Notes: generated from the letters alone by a model not told the origin. A DNA stretch of 64,000 bases from Bradyrhizobium semiaridum (GCF_020329505.1 NZ_JAGKJJ010000001.1:310001-374000), one strand, 5' to 3'; positions 27,620 to 36,778 are shown, numbered from the stretch's first letter. Numbers and translations are program-made.

Positions 27620-28939
27620 TTACACCGCGAGCTTCGCGACCACGTCGGCAGCAGTCATGTTGTCGCGCGAACCGTCGCTGCGGCGCTTGATCTCGACCTT
27701 GCCGTCGGCGAGGCCCTTCGGCCCGACCAGGATCTGCCAGGGAATCCCGATCAGGTCGGCCGCGGCGAATTTCGCCCCGGCGCGCTGGTCGGTGTCGTCG
27801 TAAAGCACGTCGACGCCCTTGGCCGAGAGATCGCGATAAAGCTGCTCGCAGGCGGCATCGACCGCGCTGTCGCCCTGCTTGAGGTTGAGGATCGCGGCGC
27901 GGAACGGCGCCACCGCTTCCGGCCATTTGATGCCGGCATCGTCGTGACAGGCCTCGATGATCGCGCCGACCAGCCGCGACACGCCGACGCCGTAGGAGCC
28001 GCCATGGATCGGCACATCGACGCCGTCCGGACCGGCCACCAGCGCCTTCATGGTGTCGGAATATTTGGTGCCGAAGTAGAAGATCTGGCCGACCTCGATG
28101 CCGCGGGTGTTGAGCCGCTTGGCTTCCGGCACTTCGCTCTCGAAGCGCGCGGCCTCGTGCACGTCCTCGGTCGCCGCATAGACCGAGGTCCATTGCTTGA
28201 TGATCGGCGTCAGGTCGCCATCATAGTCGACATCCTCGCCCGGCACCGGCAAATCGAGCACGTCGCGGTTGATGTAGACGCCGGACTCGCCGGTCTCCGC
28301 CAGCACGATGAATTCGTGGCTGAGGTCGCCGCCGATCGGGCCGGTCTCGGCGCGCATCGGGATCGCCTTCAGCCCCATTCGCGCGAAGGTGCGCAGATAG
28401 GCGACGAACATCTTGTTGTAGGAGCGCCGCGCGCCGGCCTCGTCGAGATCGAACGAATAGGCGTCCTTCATCAGGAATTCGCGGCCGCGCATCACGCCGA
28501 ACCGCGGACGCTGCTCGTCGCGGAATTTCCACTGGATGTGATAGAGGTTCAGCGGCAGGTTCTTGTACGACTTGACGTAGGCGCGGAAGATCTCGGTGAC
28601 CATTTCCTCGTTGGTCGGCCCGTACAGCAATTCGCGCTTGTGCCGATCGGCGATGCGCAGCATCTCCGGGCCGTAGGCGTCGTAGCGTCCGCTCTCGCGC
28701 CAGAGGTCGGCGAGCTGCAGCGTCGGCATCAACAGCTCGAGCGCGCCGGCGCGGTCCTGCTCCTCGCGGACGATCTGCTCGATCTTCTTCAGCACCCGGA
28801 AGCCGAGCGGCAGCCAGGCATAGATGCCAGCCGCCTCCTGCCGCATCATGCCCGCGCGCAGCATCAGCCGATGCGAGACGATCTCCGCCTCTTTCGGGTT
28901 CTCTTTCAGGATGGGCAGGAAAAACCGCGACAATCGCAT
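27620..28939 (-). CDS. proS: prolyl-tRNA synthetase
   Basis: Charges tRNA-Pro (class II). 439 aa, the short alphaproteobacterial form without the YbaK-like editing insertion found in E. coli ProRS. Motif 1 region [20 protein letters not shown], motif 2 [20 protein letters not shown] with [11 protein letters not shown], motif 3 [18 protein letters not shown], and a C-terminal anticodon domain ([18 protein letters not shown]). lolE follows 84 nt downstream. In many relatives proS directly follows the nuo-birA-rnj-mce cluster; here a copper and sugar region lies between. Confidence 0.95.
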   Translation of the reverse strand: MRLSRFFLPILKENPKEAEIVSHRLMLRAGMMRQEAAGIYAWLPLGFRVLKKIEQIVREEQDRAGALELLMPTLQLADLWRESGRYDAYGPEMLRIADRHKRELLYGPTNEEMVTEIFRAYVKSYKNLPLNLYHIQWKFRDEQRPRFGVMRGREFLMKDAYSFDLDEAGARRSYNKMFVAYLRTFARMGLKAIPMRAETGPIGGDLSHEFIVLAETGESGVYINRDVLDLPVPGEDVDYDGDLTPIIKQWTSVYAATEDVHEAARFESEVPEAKRLNTRGIEVGQIFYFGTKYSDTMKALVAGPDGVDVPIHGGSYGVGVSRLVGAIIEACHDDAGIKWPEAVAPFRAAILNLKQGDSAVDAACEQLYRDLSAKGVDVLYDDTDQRAGAKFAAADLIGIPWQILVGPKGLADGKVEIKRRSDGSRDNMTAADVVAKLAV

Positions 28940-29104
28940 GGGGTTACTCGGAGAATCAGGGGTGTTTCAGAAGAGCTGCAGTGAAACCGGATCGGGTGCG
29001 AAAACACAAGGCCGCTTCAGATCAAAAACCCTTCAAATCCGGCGATTTTCGGCCATTTGAGCGGCTTGCGCTCCGCACCGGCCATCGGGCGCATGGGCCC
29101 TGCG

Positions 29105-30667
29105 TTACCTGACTTCGAACTCGTCTTCCAGTGTCACCTTCTTGAAATCGCTCACCAGGGCGTCAATCTGCATGTGCCAGCGGCCAGGGAACGGCAGCGG
29201 CACCTTGCTCAGGTGCCAGTAGCCGTCCGGCCCCAGCGTGGCGCTGCGTTCGATCGGTTGGATGCCGCGTTCCGGCAGGCTCAATGTCAGCGTCGCCTCC
29301 TTGGCGGCGAACGGGCTGGCGTCGCCGTTCATCAACTGCAGCGTGAAATCATTCGGCCCGATCCGGCCCGGCGCGATCAGCACCTGGAACATCGCCGCAT
29401 CGGTGTGGATATGGACCGCGAGGGGAACATCCGTCGACATCGCCAGCGCGCGCGGCGGCGGCGTGAAGCGCCAGCTTGCCACGAGGCCGAGGATCGCGAT
29501 CATCAGCACGAACTCGACCGCGATCGAGCGCTGCAGCGGCCGCGTCCGGTGGAATTCGCGTTCGATCATCGGCGTGAAGACCAGCCGGTTCAGCGCAGCG
29601 AAGACCAGCAGCAGCGACACCAGCACCAGTTTCCAGACCAGGATGTTGCCGTAACGCGTGTCGATCAGCGCGCGGACACTGTCGACTTGCACGATCCCAA
29701 GCACAAAGCCCGACAGTGCGATCAAGGCGACGGCCGGCACCGCGAGCGTCGAAAAGCGCCGCAGCACCCGCAGCAGCGAATCCTTGCGCTGCCAGGCGAG
29801 CGCCGCCAGCGGCGCCAGCGCGCCGATCCAGAACGCGAGGCCGATGCCGTGGATGAACAGTGCGGGCCGGGTCAGCCATTGCGGCGACGCTGACGCGGCA
29901 TGGCCGCTGACCGCAAACGACAGCCCGACACAGATCATGGCGATCGCGGTGCGCACAAAGGCCGCGCCGAACGACGGGCTGCGCCAGGCCAGCGCCGCGA
30001 TCAGCATGGCGGCGATCGCGAGCAGCAAGGCCGGAAACAGGCTGGTGCCCGCCGCGCTGGCCCATGCCGCCCATGTCAGGATGCCCGCGAGCGGCAGGTT
30101 CAACAGGTCGACACCCTGCAAGCCGAGCGAGGCAACTGCGCCGGCAAGGCCGATCTTCAGCGCCCACGTGATCAGCCGTCCACCCGCCGGGCCCTGCCCG
30201 ATCCAGGCGGCGAAGAACACGCCGCCAACGCCCGCGAACAGTCCGACATAGAGCCCGAGCCGCGCCAGCCAGATCAGCGCGTCAACCACGCGGTCGCCGG
30301 ACGGCGTCGCCGAGCCGGTCACCTCGCCGATCGAGAACAGCAGCGAGCCGGCGACGGGATGGCCGTCCTGCGACACCACGCGATAGCTGACCACCTGGGT
30401 GCCGCGCGGCAGCCCGGCCGGCACGGTCACCATAACGGATTCGTCGACCGCGCGGGCAGCGACGTCGCGCGGCCTGCCTGCAGCGTCGAGCAGGCTGACT
30501 GCGCTCGGGGCAACCGGCTCGTTGAAGCGGAGCACCACCATCTTGGGCGCCTCGGCCAGCACGCTGCCGTCGGCCGGCTCGGCGCCGATCAGCACGGCAT
30601 GCGCATGTGCCGTGGTCGCAAGACACACCGTGATCAGCAGCGCGGCGAGACTTGCGACGAGGCGCAC
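29105..30667 (-). CDS. CopC-CopD fusion, copper resistance/uptake protein
   Basis: A 520-aa fusion of periplasmic CopC and inner-membrane CopD. The signal peptide MRLVASLAALLITVCLATTA is followed at the predicted cleavage by HAHAVLIGAEPADGS, the N-terminal His that binds Cu(II) in CopC. The CopC beta-barrel runs to about residue 118 (VVSYRVVSQDGHPVAGS). Eight or so membrane helices from about residue 128 to 395 are CopD (ALFIHGIGLAFWIGALAPLA with conserved His). A soluble C-terminal domain (~400-520) follows, ending TLEDEFEVR. It starts 3 nt after ycnI and is the last gene of the copper operon. Import versus export of copper cannot be read from sequence. Confidence 0.9.
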   Translation of the reverse strand: MRLVASLAALLITVCLATTAHAHAVLIGAEPADGSVLAEAPKMVVLRFNEPVAPSAVSLLDAAGRPRDVAARAVDESVMVTVPAGLPRGTQVVSYRVVSQDGHPVAGSLLFSIGEVTGSATPSGDRVVDALIWLARLGLYVGLFAGVGGVFFAAWIGQGPAGGRLITWALKIGLAGAVASLGLQGVDLLNLPLAGILTWAAWASAAGTSLFPALLLAIAAMLIAALAWRSPSFGAAFVRTAIAMICVGLSFAVSGHAASASPQWLTRPALFIHGIGLAFWIGALAPLAALAWQRKDSLLRVLRRFSTLAVPAVALIALSGFVLGIVQVDSVRALIDTRYGNILVWKLVLVSLLLVFAALNRLVFTPMIEREFHRTRPLQRSIAVEFVLMIAILGLVASWRFTPPPRALAMSTDVPLAVHIHTDAAMFQVLIAPGRIGPNDFTLQLMNGDASPFAAKEATLTLSLPERGIQPIERSATLGPDGYWHLSKVPLPFPGRWHMQIDALVSDFKKVTLEDEFEVR

Positions 30668-30670
30668 GGC

Positions 30671-31198
30671 TTACGTCTTCGGCAGCAGTTTGACGCCGGG
30701 CGCCGGCGTCTTGCTGCCGTGACCGTGGCCGCCGCCCTGCCCTTCGGCCGGGATGTCGATCCAGCGGCTGACGCCCTGCTCGCATTCCTGCACGACGGGG
30801 AAATACAACACGGTGTTCGGCTTCAGAGTATCGGTGAGGAAGGTCTGCATCACGAACTCGTCGTAGTTCTTGTCCGAGAGCTTGCCGCCGCTCCATGTCA
30901 CCTCCTTCACGCCCTCGGAGAGCTTGGCGCCGTGATAGTCGTATTGCGCGGCGTATGCGCCGGTGACCGTGTCGAGGGTCCAGCCGGCCTTCGGCATCGG
31001 CTTCACCCCGATCACGCCCTCCGGAATCTGCACGCGGATCTTGACCGTCGGCGAGCCCGCGCAGCCATGCGGCACCGCGAACACGGCCTTGTAGTACGAG
31101 CCGACCGCCGCTTGCTTTCCTTCCAGCGTAATGTGCGCCAGCGCGGGCGATGCAGCGAGCGCGGCGACCGCCCCGGCGACGAATGTTACTGTCCGCAT
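30671..31198 (-). CDS. ycnI: YcnI-family periplasmic copper-binding protein (DUF1775)
   Basis: A 175-aa periplasmic protein. The signal peptide MRTVTFVAGAVAALAASPAL cuts at ALA to expose an N-terminal His (HITLEGKQAAVGSYYKAVF), the copper ligand of the YcnI/DUF1775 family. Trp residues of the site region are in EVTWSGGKLSDKNYDEF and AGWTLDTVTG. A His/Gly tail (GGGHGHGSK) adds a possible second copper site. No C-terminal membrane anchor as in Bacillus YcnI. It starts 7 nt after the PCu(A)C gene. Confidence 0.88.
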   Translation of the reverse strand: MRTVTFVAGAVAALAASPALAHITLEGKQAAVGSYYKAVFAVPHGCAGSPTVKIRVQIPEGVIGVKPMPKAGWTLDTVTGAYAAQYDYHGAKLSEGVKEVTWSGGKLSDKNYDEFVMQTFLTDTLKPNTVLYFPVVQECEQGVSRWIDIPAEGQGGGHGHGSKTPAPGVKLLPKT

Positions 31199-31205
31199 CA
31201 CCGCC

Positions 31206-31709
31206 TCACATCTTGTGCCCGCCATGGCCGGAATGGTCGCCGCCGGGCGACTGCGCGCCGACCGACTGCACGTCGAGCGAGACCGTCACCTTGCCCGCCT
31301 TCTCGAATTGCAGCGTGACCGGCACCTTGTCGCCCTGTTTGAGCGGGTTCTTGAGGTCGAGCATCATCAGATGCAGGCCGCCGGGCGCAAGCTTCACCGT
31401 CTTGCCGGGCTCGATCGCGAGGCCCTTGTCGAGCGGGCGCATCTTCATGACGCCGTTGTCCATCGCCATCTCGTGGATTTCCACGCGGCCAGCGATGTCG
31501 CCGGAGCCGCCGATCAGGCGATCCGGCGCCGATCCCTTGTTCTCGATGGTGAGGTAACCGCCGCCGATCTTTGCGCCGTTCGGCGTGGCCCGTGTCCAGG
31601 CCTGGGTGATGACGAGATCGCCGGCCTTAACGTCTTCGGCGTGCGCGGCTGTGGACACGACCGCGGCTGTCAGCGCGGCGAGCGCGAGGATGCGGGAGAG
31701 CGTCTTCAT
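31206..31709 (-). CDS. PCu(A)C-type periplasmic copper chaperone
   Basis: A 167-aa exported copper chaperone of the family that loads Cu(I) onto cytochrome oxidase CuA/CuB. Signal peptide MKTLSRILALAALTAAVVST with cleavage near AHA. The Met/His site is visible as IHEMAMDNGVMKMRP followed about 20 residues later by GGLHLMML, matching the H-M-x(10)-M-x(21)-H-x-M scheme closely but not exactly. The tail GGDHSGHGGHKM carries three more His and a Met. AAAGGA lies 10 nt before the ATG at 31709; an in-frame ATG at 31745 overlaps the upstream stop and is an alternative. Confidence 0.9.
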   Translation of the reverse strand: MKTLSRILALAALTAAVVSTAAHAEDVKAGDLVITQAWTRATPNGAKIGGGYLTIENKGSAPDRLIGGSGDIAGRVEIHEMAMDNGVMKMRPLDKGLAIEPGKTVKLAPGGLHLMMLDLKNPLKQGDKVPVTLQFEKAGKVTVSLDVQSVGAQSPGGDHSGHGGHKM

Positions 31710-31741
31710 GGCAACGGATTCCTTTAGGTTGATGTTGCTTG

Positions 31742-32239
31742 TCATCGGATAGTTGCGGCCTGCGCGTCGGACCATTTGCTCAGATCGGCGATTTCGGCCG
31801 AGCCTTCGATCGTGGTGATCGTTCCGTCGCGCGCGACCAGCATGGTGCGCGGGATATCGCCCTGCCAGGCCGGGTCGATCTCGTATCTCAGCCGCTCGGC
31901 AAAGCCGTCGCCAAAGATCCAGTTCTCGGCCGACGCCAGCCCGGCGCGATCCAGCATCGACCGGGTCGCGTCCGGCAGATTGGGGACCAGGTCTGCGCTG
32001 ATCGTCACGACGTCGATTTGGGGATGATCCTTCATGAACTGGCCAAGCTGCGGCAGTTCGACCTTGCACGGCCCGCAGGTCACGCCCCAGAAATGCACCA
32101 GGGTCGGATGCCCGGCATGTGCGCGCAGCAGCTGCTGCCAGCTGCCGCGCTCAAATGGTTTCAGCGCGCCCTCGTCCGCCGCCGGCGCAGCCGCCAGCGA
32201 GCCGAGCAGGATGAGGGCTGCGAGCAAATGACGTATCAT
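31742..32239 (-). CDS. TlpA-like periplasmic thiol-disulfide reductase
   Basis: A 165-aa thioredoxin-fold protein. Signal peptide MIRHLLAALILLGSLAAAPA, then the active site in HFWGVTCGPCKVELPQLGQF (CGPC near residues 58-61), the TlpA/ScoI-like insertion and the cis-Pro region GDIPRTMLVARDGTI. In copper loci such proteins keep the Cys of chaperones or CuA centres reduced so that they can take copper; the setting next to PCu(A)C supports this. The start overlaps the BNR gene stop by 4 nt (ATGA). Confidence 0.88.
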   Translation of the reverse strand: MIRHLLAALILLGSLAAAPAADEGALKPFERGSWQQLLRAHAGHPTLVHFWGVTCGPCKVELPQLGQFMKDHPQIDVVTISADLVPNLPDATRSMLDRAGLASAENWIFGDGFAERLRYEIDPAWQGDIPRTMLVARDGTITTIEGSAEIADLSKWSDAQAATIR

Positions 32240-33462
32240 GGTTCGCTCCCGATCGCCTGGAAATGATAGCCGTCGGCCTTGGTCATCCACGACAGGTAGG
32301 TATGCCGGCGGTCCGACACGAGCAGCGGATGGTCGGAGCTGTCGGCCGTGTCCGCGATCGGCGCGGGCTTCGACCAGGTCGCCCCGTCGTCACGCGACAT
32401 CATCAGATTGACCGTCGTCTTCTGCCCGTCGAACTCCTTCCAGACCATCACCAGCCCCTGCGGTCCCGCCGCGATCTGCGGCCGCGACGGGCTGCGATTC
32501 GCCTGTCCGATCGGCAGCGGATCGGAGAAGGTCTTTCCGCCGTCGCGCGACTGCGCATAGAACAATCCCTTGCGCGCCTTGCCGTTGGTGTACCACGTGA
32601 CGTGGTAAGTGCCGGCGGGCGAGATGCTCAGGCTGGGACCGTGATGCGGACAGGCCGCGATCTGCCAGTCGTCACGGCTTACCCGGTGCACCTCGCCGGG
32701 CGTCGCCAGATCGCTGAACGTCACGATCGCATGATCGCGCACGCCGCCCTCGAAGATGTTGCGGAACACGACCACCGGACGGCCGGCGCCGTCGAAGGCA
32801 AGGGCGAGCCGGCAACATTCGCAGGTATTGTCGGCCACCAGCTTCGCATCGGAATAGCTGCGACCGCCATCCTTGGAGGTCGCGACGAACAGCGCGGCGC
32901 CGTCGTATTTCTCGCCGCGCTGCTGCGCCGGCACGCGGTTGCGCTTGTCGAGCCAGGCCGCGAACACCGCGCCGGACGGATCGAAGCCGATCGTCTCGAA
33001 CCGCTGGCTTTCATTGCTCGCAGTGATCGGCTTCGGCGGATCGAAACTGCGGCCGCCGTCGCTCGACCGCGTGGTCAGCACCTGGCCGTTGAAGGCCCGA
33101 TCGCGGAAGATCGAGAACGCCAGGGCGATGTCGCCCTTGGCATCGATCGCAAGCTTCGGCCGCGCATCCGGTCCCCAATCCAGATTGAGCCGCTCCCGTG
33201 TCACCTGCACCGGCGTCGATAAGGTTGCCCCCTGATCCTTCGAGCTCGCGACCGAGATGTGCCCGCCGGCCATCCAGGCGAGCCACAATGTGCCGTCCGG
33301 CGCGAAGGCGGGTGTGACCTTGGTCGCGCAATGCAGATCAGTCTCCTCGCATGCCGCTTCAGAGGCGTGCTGATGGCTCATCTGCGCTGCGGTAAGGCTG
33401 GGCAGCACCACCAGCATGATCGCCGCCAGTGCGGTTCGAACCAGAGGGTTGCGATGACCCAT
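32236..33462 (-). CDS. exported BNR/Asp-box beta-propeller protein in copper operon
   Basis: A 408-aa exported protein with sialidase-like Asp boxes: SSKDQGATL, SSDGGRSF, SKDGGRSY, SRDGGKTF and SRDDGATW, which predict a six-bladed propeller. Signal peptide MGHRNPLVRTALAAIMLVV. The mature N terminus has MSHQHASEAACEETDLHC and a mid-chain CECC motif (NTCECCRLAL), plus CPHHGPS: a His/Met/Cys set unusual for sialidases and fitting copper binding. The sialidase arginine triad was not identified, so the enzymatic name should not be used. The ATG at 33462 has AGGAG 7 nt upstream; an ATG at 33477 overlaps the receptor stop. Confidence 0.8.
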   Translation of the reverse strand: MGHRNPLVRTALAAIMLVVLPSLTAAQMSHQHASEAACEETDLHCATKVTPAFAPDGTLWLAWMAGGHISVASSKDQGATLSTPVQVTRERLNLDWGPDARPKLAIDAKGDIALAFSIFRDRAFNGQVLTTRSSDGGRSFDPPKPITASNESQRFETIGFDPSGAVFAAWLDKRNRVPAQQRGEKYDGAALFVATSKDGGRSYSDAKLVADNTCECCRLALAFDGAGRPVVVFRNIFEGGVRDHAIVTFSDLATPGEVHRVSRDDWQIAACPHHGPSLSISPAGTYHVTWYTNGKARKGLFYAQSRDGGKTFSDPLPIGQANRSPSRPQIAAGPQGLVMVWKEFDGQKTTVNLMMSRDDGATWSKPAPIADTADSSDHPLLVSDRRHTYLSWMTKADGYHFQAIGSEP

Positions 33463-33473
33463 CGATGCGCTCC

Positions 33474-35864
33474 TCATTTGAACGCGATCTTCATGCCGGC
33501 CACGAACGCGCGCGGCGATCCGGCATAGATCGAGCCGGTCGTGTTCGCCAGTACGCTCGCGGGATTTTGAACGCCGGCCGCCGTCACCGAATTCGCGATG
33601 TTGTTGGCCGAAGCCACATAGGTCCGGTCGAACACGTTCCGCACCTCGAGATACAGGTTCAGGCTTCTGAAGTAGTCGGAGATGAGATCGGTCGTGTAGT
33701 GGACGTTGAGATTGACGAGCTCGTATCCCGGCGCCTTCAACAGATTGGCGTTGTCCATGTAGAAGGCATCCTTCCACTGCACCTCGACGAAGCCGCCGAG
33801 CCCCTGCAGCGGGCCCCACATTTGATCGTAGCCGAGCCGGGCGGTGAGCTCGTTCGGTGAGATGCCGGGGATCTTGTTGCCGACGCGGTTGAAGCTGAAC
33901 CCGCTGATGCTCTCGACGTAGTCGGTATAAACCTCATCGAGATAGGTGTAGGCGGCGGAGAACCGCCAGCCGGGCAGGAATTTCCAGCCCGCGGCGAGCT
34001 CGACGCCGCGATGTTCCGAACGCGGCGCATTGAAAAAGAAGCTCATGCCGGCGACCGGTGTTGCCTGTGACACCAGTTCGTTCGTGAAGAATTCGTAGAA
34101 CGCTGTCGCGCTCAACGTCACGTCCTTGTTCGGAGTCCAGTCGGCGCCGAGATCGTAGCCCAGGTTGGTCTGCGACTTGAGCGCGGTGTTGTTGCCCGGA
34201 AGGCCGTTGGGCAGGACAAACAGGTTGCTGACCTGCGGTGTGCCATAGCCGGTCGCGACGCGCGCGCGCCACTGCCATTCACTATCCGGCCGATAGATCA
34301 GCGCGAATTCCGGCGCGGTGTTGGTGAATTGTGGTGCGGCTCTCGTAACTGTCGGGACCACGACTGACGGGTTGTTGATGACTGGGTATGCGAACGCCGT
34401 ATTGACGCCATTCAAGGTCGTCGTTTCCCAGCCGATGCCCACCGCCGCGGTCAGCGATGGAACAAGCTTGAGCTCCTCACGCGCGCGTACACCGTAATTG
34501 GTCGTCGACTGGTACTGTCGGCTCAGCAGCAGGCCGAGCGTGGCATCGCCTCCCGGCTTGACGTTGACCGTATTGCTGGTGGTCGTGAGCGTATTGTACC
34601 AGGCGCCGACGAAGGTCGTGGAATCCATCCCGAACAGCTCGCCGCGCTTGGTGATGTCGCTCATGTAGTTGTATGAGGGGAAATCGCCGATCGCGCTGGT
34701 CGCACCCGTGGGCTGGTTGATGTTGCGGTCGTCAAACACGAACTGGTTACGCCAGGTGGTCGTGTTGTCGAAGTCGTGCTCCCAGCGACCCCCGACGATG
34801 GTGCGACGGTCATCCCGTCCGAAACCGGCCGAGATCGCCGGCTGAGCTGACCTCGGGCCGTTGAAGCCATTGATGAGCAGCGATTGCGTTCCGCAGCCTG
34901 GCGTGCCCGGCACTTCGCAGCCGGATTGGAATGGATTCTGATAATATTGATTGAGCGACAGCCGCACCGGCAGACGCGCGGACAGATCGTTGTTGATCAG
35001 TTTGACGGTGAAGCGGTCGTCGGGCGTGGCCTGCAAGGTGGCAAGGAAATTTACCGTCTGCGTGTTGAACCAGCTGTTCTGGATGTAGCCGTCGCCGCGC
35101 GCGTCGCTGGCGAATAGCGAGGCCTCGAAATTGCCGACCTTCTTGCCGGCGGCGAGATAGTTGTTGAGGTAGCCGAAGCTACCGCCGTCGACACCGTACT
35201 CGATACCGTCGATGCTGCCGCCCGGCCGGGTCCGGAAATTCAGCGCGCCGCCGGTTGCGTAATTGCCGTACAGCGCCGAGGATGGCCCGCGGATCACGTC
35301 GATCGCGCCATAGGCGTGCGGATCGATCAGGTCGCTGCGCGACAGGCCGTCCGGCTGGGTAACCGGGAAGCCATCGTCGAAGATCACGAGGTTGCGGATA
35401 CCAAAACCGTTGCGGGCGTTTGAGCCGCGGATCGAGATGCCGAAATCGCGGGGGCCATTGCCCTGCTTGATCGAGATGCCCGGGCTGTCGCGCAGCACGT
35501 CGGCGACCGAGAAGGCCGGCCGGTTATCGAACTGGCTGCGATCGATGGTGGTCTGGGTCTGGCCGGCAGGCGCCCGGTTCAGACCGTCGCGGGTGGCCGC
35601 AAGCGTCTCGCCCGGCGTCATGACCCGGGTTGCTGCCGCTGCGACGGCCGGTGCGGCCGTCGGCTTCGGCGCGCGACGCACTGCAGCGGACCGGACACGC
35701 GGCTTTGCTGCGGCCGGCTTGGCGCGCGCCGCCTGGGGAGCGTCGACGGTGACGGCCGGCAGTTCCGAGCCTGACGTCTGGGCGTTCGTCCCGGACGGAC
35801 CGCCGGCAAGCACGCAGCCGAGTGCGAGCACGCCTGCTCGACCCAGCGCAAGATGACGTAGCAT
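33474..35864 (-). CDS. TonB-dependent outer membrane receptor, probably for copper
   Basis: A 796-aa receptor. Signal peptide to about residue 28 (GTNAQTSGSELPAVTVDAP), then an Ala/Pro/Lys/Arg-rich linker of ~45 residues. The plug domain follows (FSVADVLRDSPGISIKQGNG, YGAIDVIRGPSSALYGNYAT) and a 22-strand barrel with the OprC/NosA-like end SPRAFVAGMKIAFK. Being the first large gene of a copper operon suggests uptake of copper or a copper complex; the substrate is inferred from context. The short linker could also be a periplasmic spacer for TonB. It is coupled by ATGA to the BNR gene. Confidence 0.88.
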   Translation of the reverse strand: MLRHLALGRAGVLALGCVLAGGPSGTNAQTSGSELPAVTVDAPQAARAKPAAAKPRVRSAAVRRAPKPTAAPAVAAAATRVMTPGETLAATRDGLNRAPAGQTQTTIDRSQFDNRPAFSVADVLRDSPGISIKQGNGPRDFGISIRGSNARNGFGIRNLVIFDDGFPVTQPDGLSRSDLIDPHAYGAIDVIRGPSSALYGNYATGGALNFRTRPGGSIDGIEYGVDGGSFGYLNNYLAAGKKVGNFEASLFASDARGDGYIQNSWFNTQTVNFLATLQATPDDRFTVKLINNDLSARLPVRLSLNQYYQNPFQSGCEVPGTPGCGTQSLLINGFNGPRSAQPAISAGFGRDDRRTIVGGRWEHDFDNTTTWRNQFVFDDRNINQPTGATSAIGDFPSYNYMSDITKRGELFGMDSTTFVGAWYNTLTTTSNTVNVKPGGDATLGLLLSRQYQSTTNYGVRAREELKLVPSLTAAVGIGWETTTLNGVNTAFAYPVINNPSVVVPTVTRAAPQFTNTAPEFALIYRPDSEWQWRARVATGYGTPQVSNLFVLPNGLPGNNTALKSQTNLGYDLGADWTPNKDVTLSATAFYEFFTNELVSQATPVAGMSFFFNAPRSEHRGVELAAGWKFLPGWRFSAAYTYLDEVYTDYVESISGFSFNRVGNKIPGISPNELTARLGYDQMWGPLQGLGGFVEVQWKDAFYMDNANLLKAPGYELVNLNVHYTTDLISDYFRSLNLYLEVRNVFDRTYVASANNIANSVTAAGVQNPASVLANTTGSIYAGSPRAFVAGMKIAFK

Positions 35865-35951
35865 GGGATGAATCCTGACACCGGCTCTGCGGCCGGCTTG
35901 CTCAAGGGCACTTGCCCGCGCGCAACGTGCGTACGGGCTGCGAGACTGTCG

Positions 35952-36329
35952 TCAGGAGAGGATCGGTGGCGCGCGGGCCTGAGCCGGCGTGCCGGCGCGT
36001 GAGCAGTCGAGCTCCGTGGTGAAATCGTGCCAGGCGACCTGGCTCGGCACACGCTCAAAGGCCGCGACCGACGGCTGCGGACCATCGACCGGCGCACCGG
36101 TCTGCAACACGCTACAGGCGGAGCAGCAGCCGGCATGGGCAGCGGTCTGATCGCCCTGCCCGGTCGCGGGGCTCGCATCGCCGTGACAGATGGTGGCTCC
36201 GGCCAGCGGATCGGACGCGGCAAGGCTCGCCGCCCAGCAGGCCCCGATCGGTGCGAAGATCTGCACCAACAGGGCAACCAGGACGATCGGCAAGAAATTC
36301 TTGAACCGCCGGCGCATCGCAAAACCCAT
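35952..36329 (-). CDS. DUF2946-type small exported protein, Cys/His-rich
   Basis: A 125-aa protein at the head of the copper operon. An N-terminal membrane segment or signal, RRRFKNFLPIVLVALLVQIF, ends at GACWAASLA. The mature part holds ICHGDAS and HAGCCSACSVLQ, i.e. clustered Cys and His that could bind Cu(I); this layout is seen in DUF2946 proteins next to copper receptors. Starts at 36329 and 36317 are possible, neither with a strong ribosome-binding site. The reaction is unknown. Confidence 0.7.
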   Translation of the reverse strand: MGFAMRRRFKNFLPIVLVALLVQIFAPIGACWAASLAASDPLAGATICHGDASPATGQGDQTAAHAGCCSACSVLQTGAPVDGPQPSVAAFERVPSQVAWHDFTTELDCSRAGTPAQARAPPILS

Positions 36330-36778
36330 CCCGGGAGGAACTAACCACCTCATCCGCTGGAAGTCGAGACAAAGCAGAGCTCCCTTTATTCCAGCCGGTG
36401 GAAATGACGGCGGGACGTGGCACGCGCGTCACGTCCGGTCGATAACCCTGCTGTATGTCCTTACCCCATCACGCGTTTTCCGCCCGTTCTCACAACCGGC
36501 AGTGGCAGCATCCCAATCATTTCGCAAATTGCTCGAAATTTGAACAATCGTTGCCGAAAATGGTGACAAGCCTGGAAAGATGGTCTACCAATTTGTGCTC
36601 AGGCCAGCCGCGAGGCGTGTCCTGGTGGTCCAAGTCTCGGGAGGAGCCCGACGCGCAGAAGCAGCGTCACCCCATCAATCAAGATCAAATCGAATTTTTG
36701 GGGCAAATAGGGTCGACACAATTTTTGGAGCAGGGCTTGAAGCCCTGCTCTTTTTTTGTGTGATGATCGCATCGCGCT
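36330..36778. other. 449-nt intergenic region between copper operon and globin
   Basis: No gene is supported here. It holds an inverted repeat, GGACGTG-N10-CACGTCC (36413-36436), 84-107 nt upstream of the DUF2946 start and so a candidate operator for the copper operon. There is a second repeat, CAAATT-N6-AATTTG (36525-36542), and a strong plus-strand terminator at 36728-36757 with no gene before it. The right half is clearly lower in GC than the neighbours. Confidence 0.6.
36728..36757 (+). terminator. orphan intrinsic terminator, possible sRNA 3' end
   Basis: A perfect 10-bp stem (GAGCAGGGCT / AGCCCTGCTC), 3-nt loop and seven T. It points rightward, stands 21 nt before the globin start, and no plus-strand protein gene ends upstream. 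It could close a small RNA or attenuate a globin leader transcript. Confidence 0.8.

Noticed and set aside
36330..36460. CueR or CsoR copper operator
   Set aside because: No ACCTTCC-type dyad is present; the only dyad is GGACGTG-N10-CACGTCC, which I report as an unknown candidate instead.
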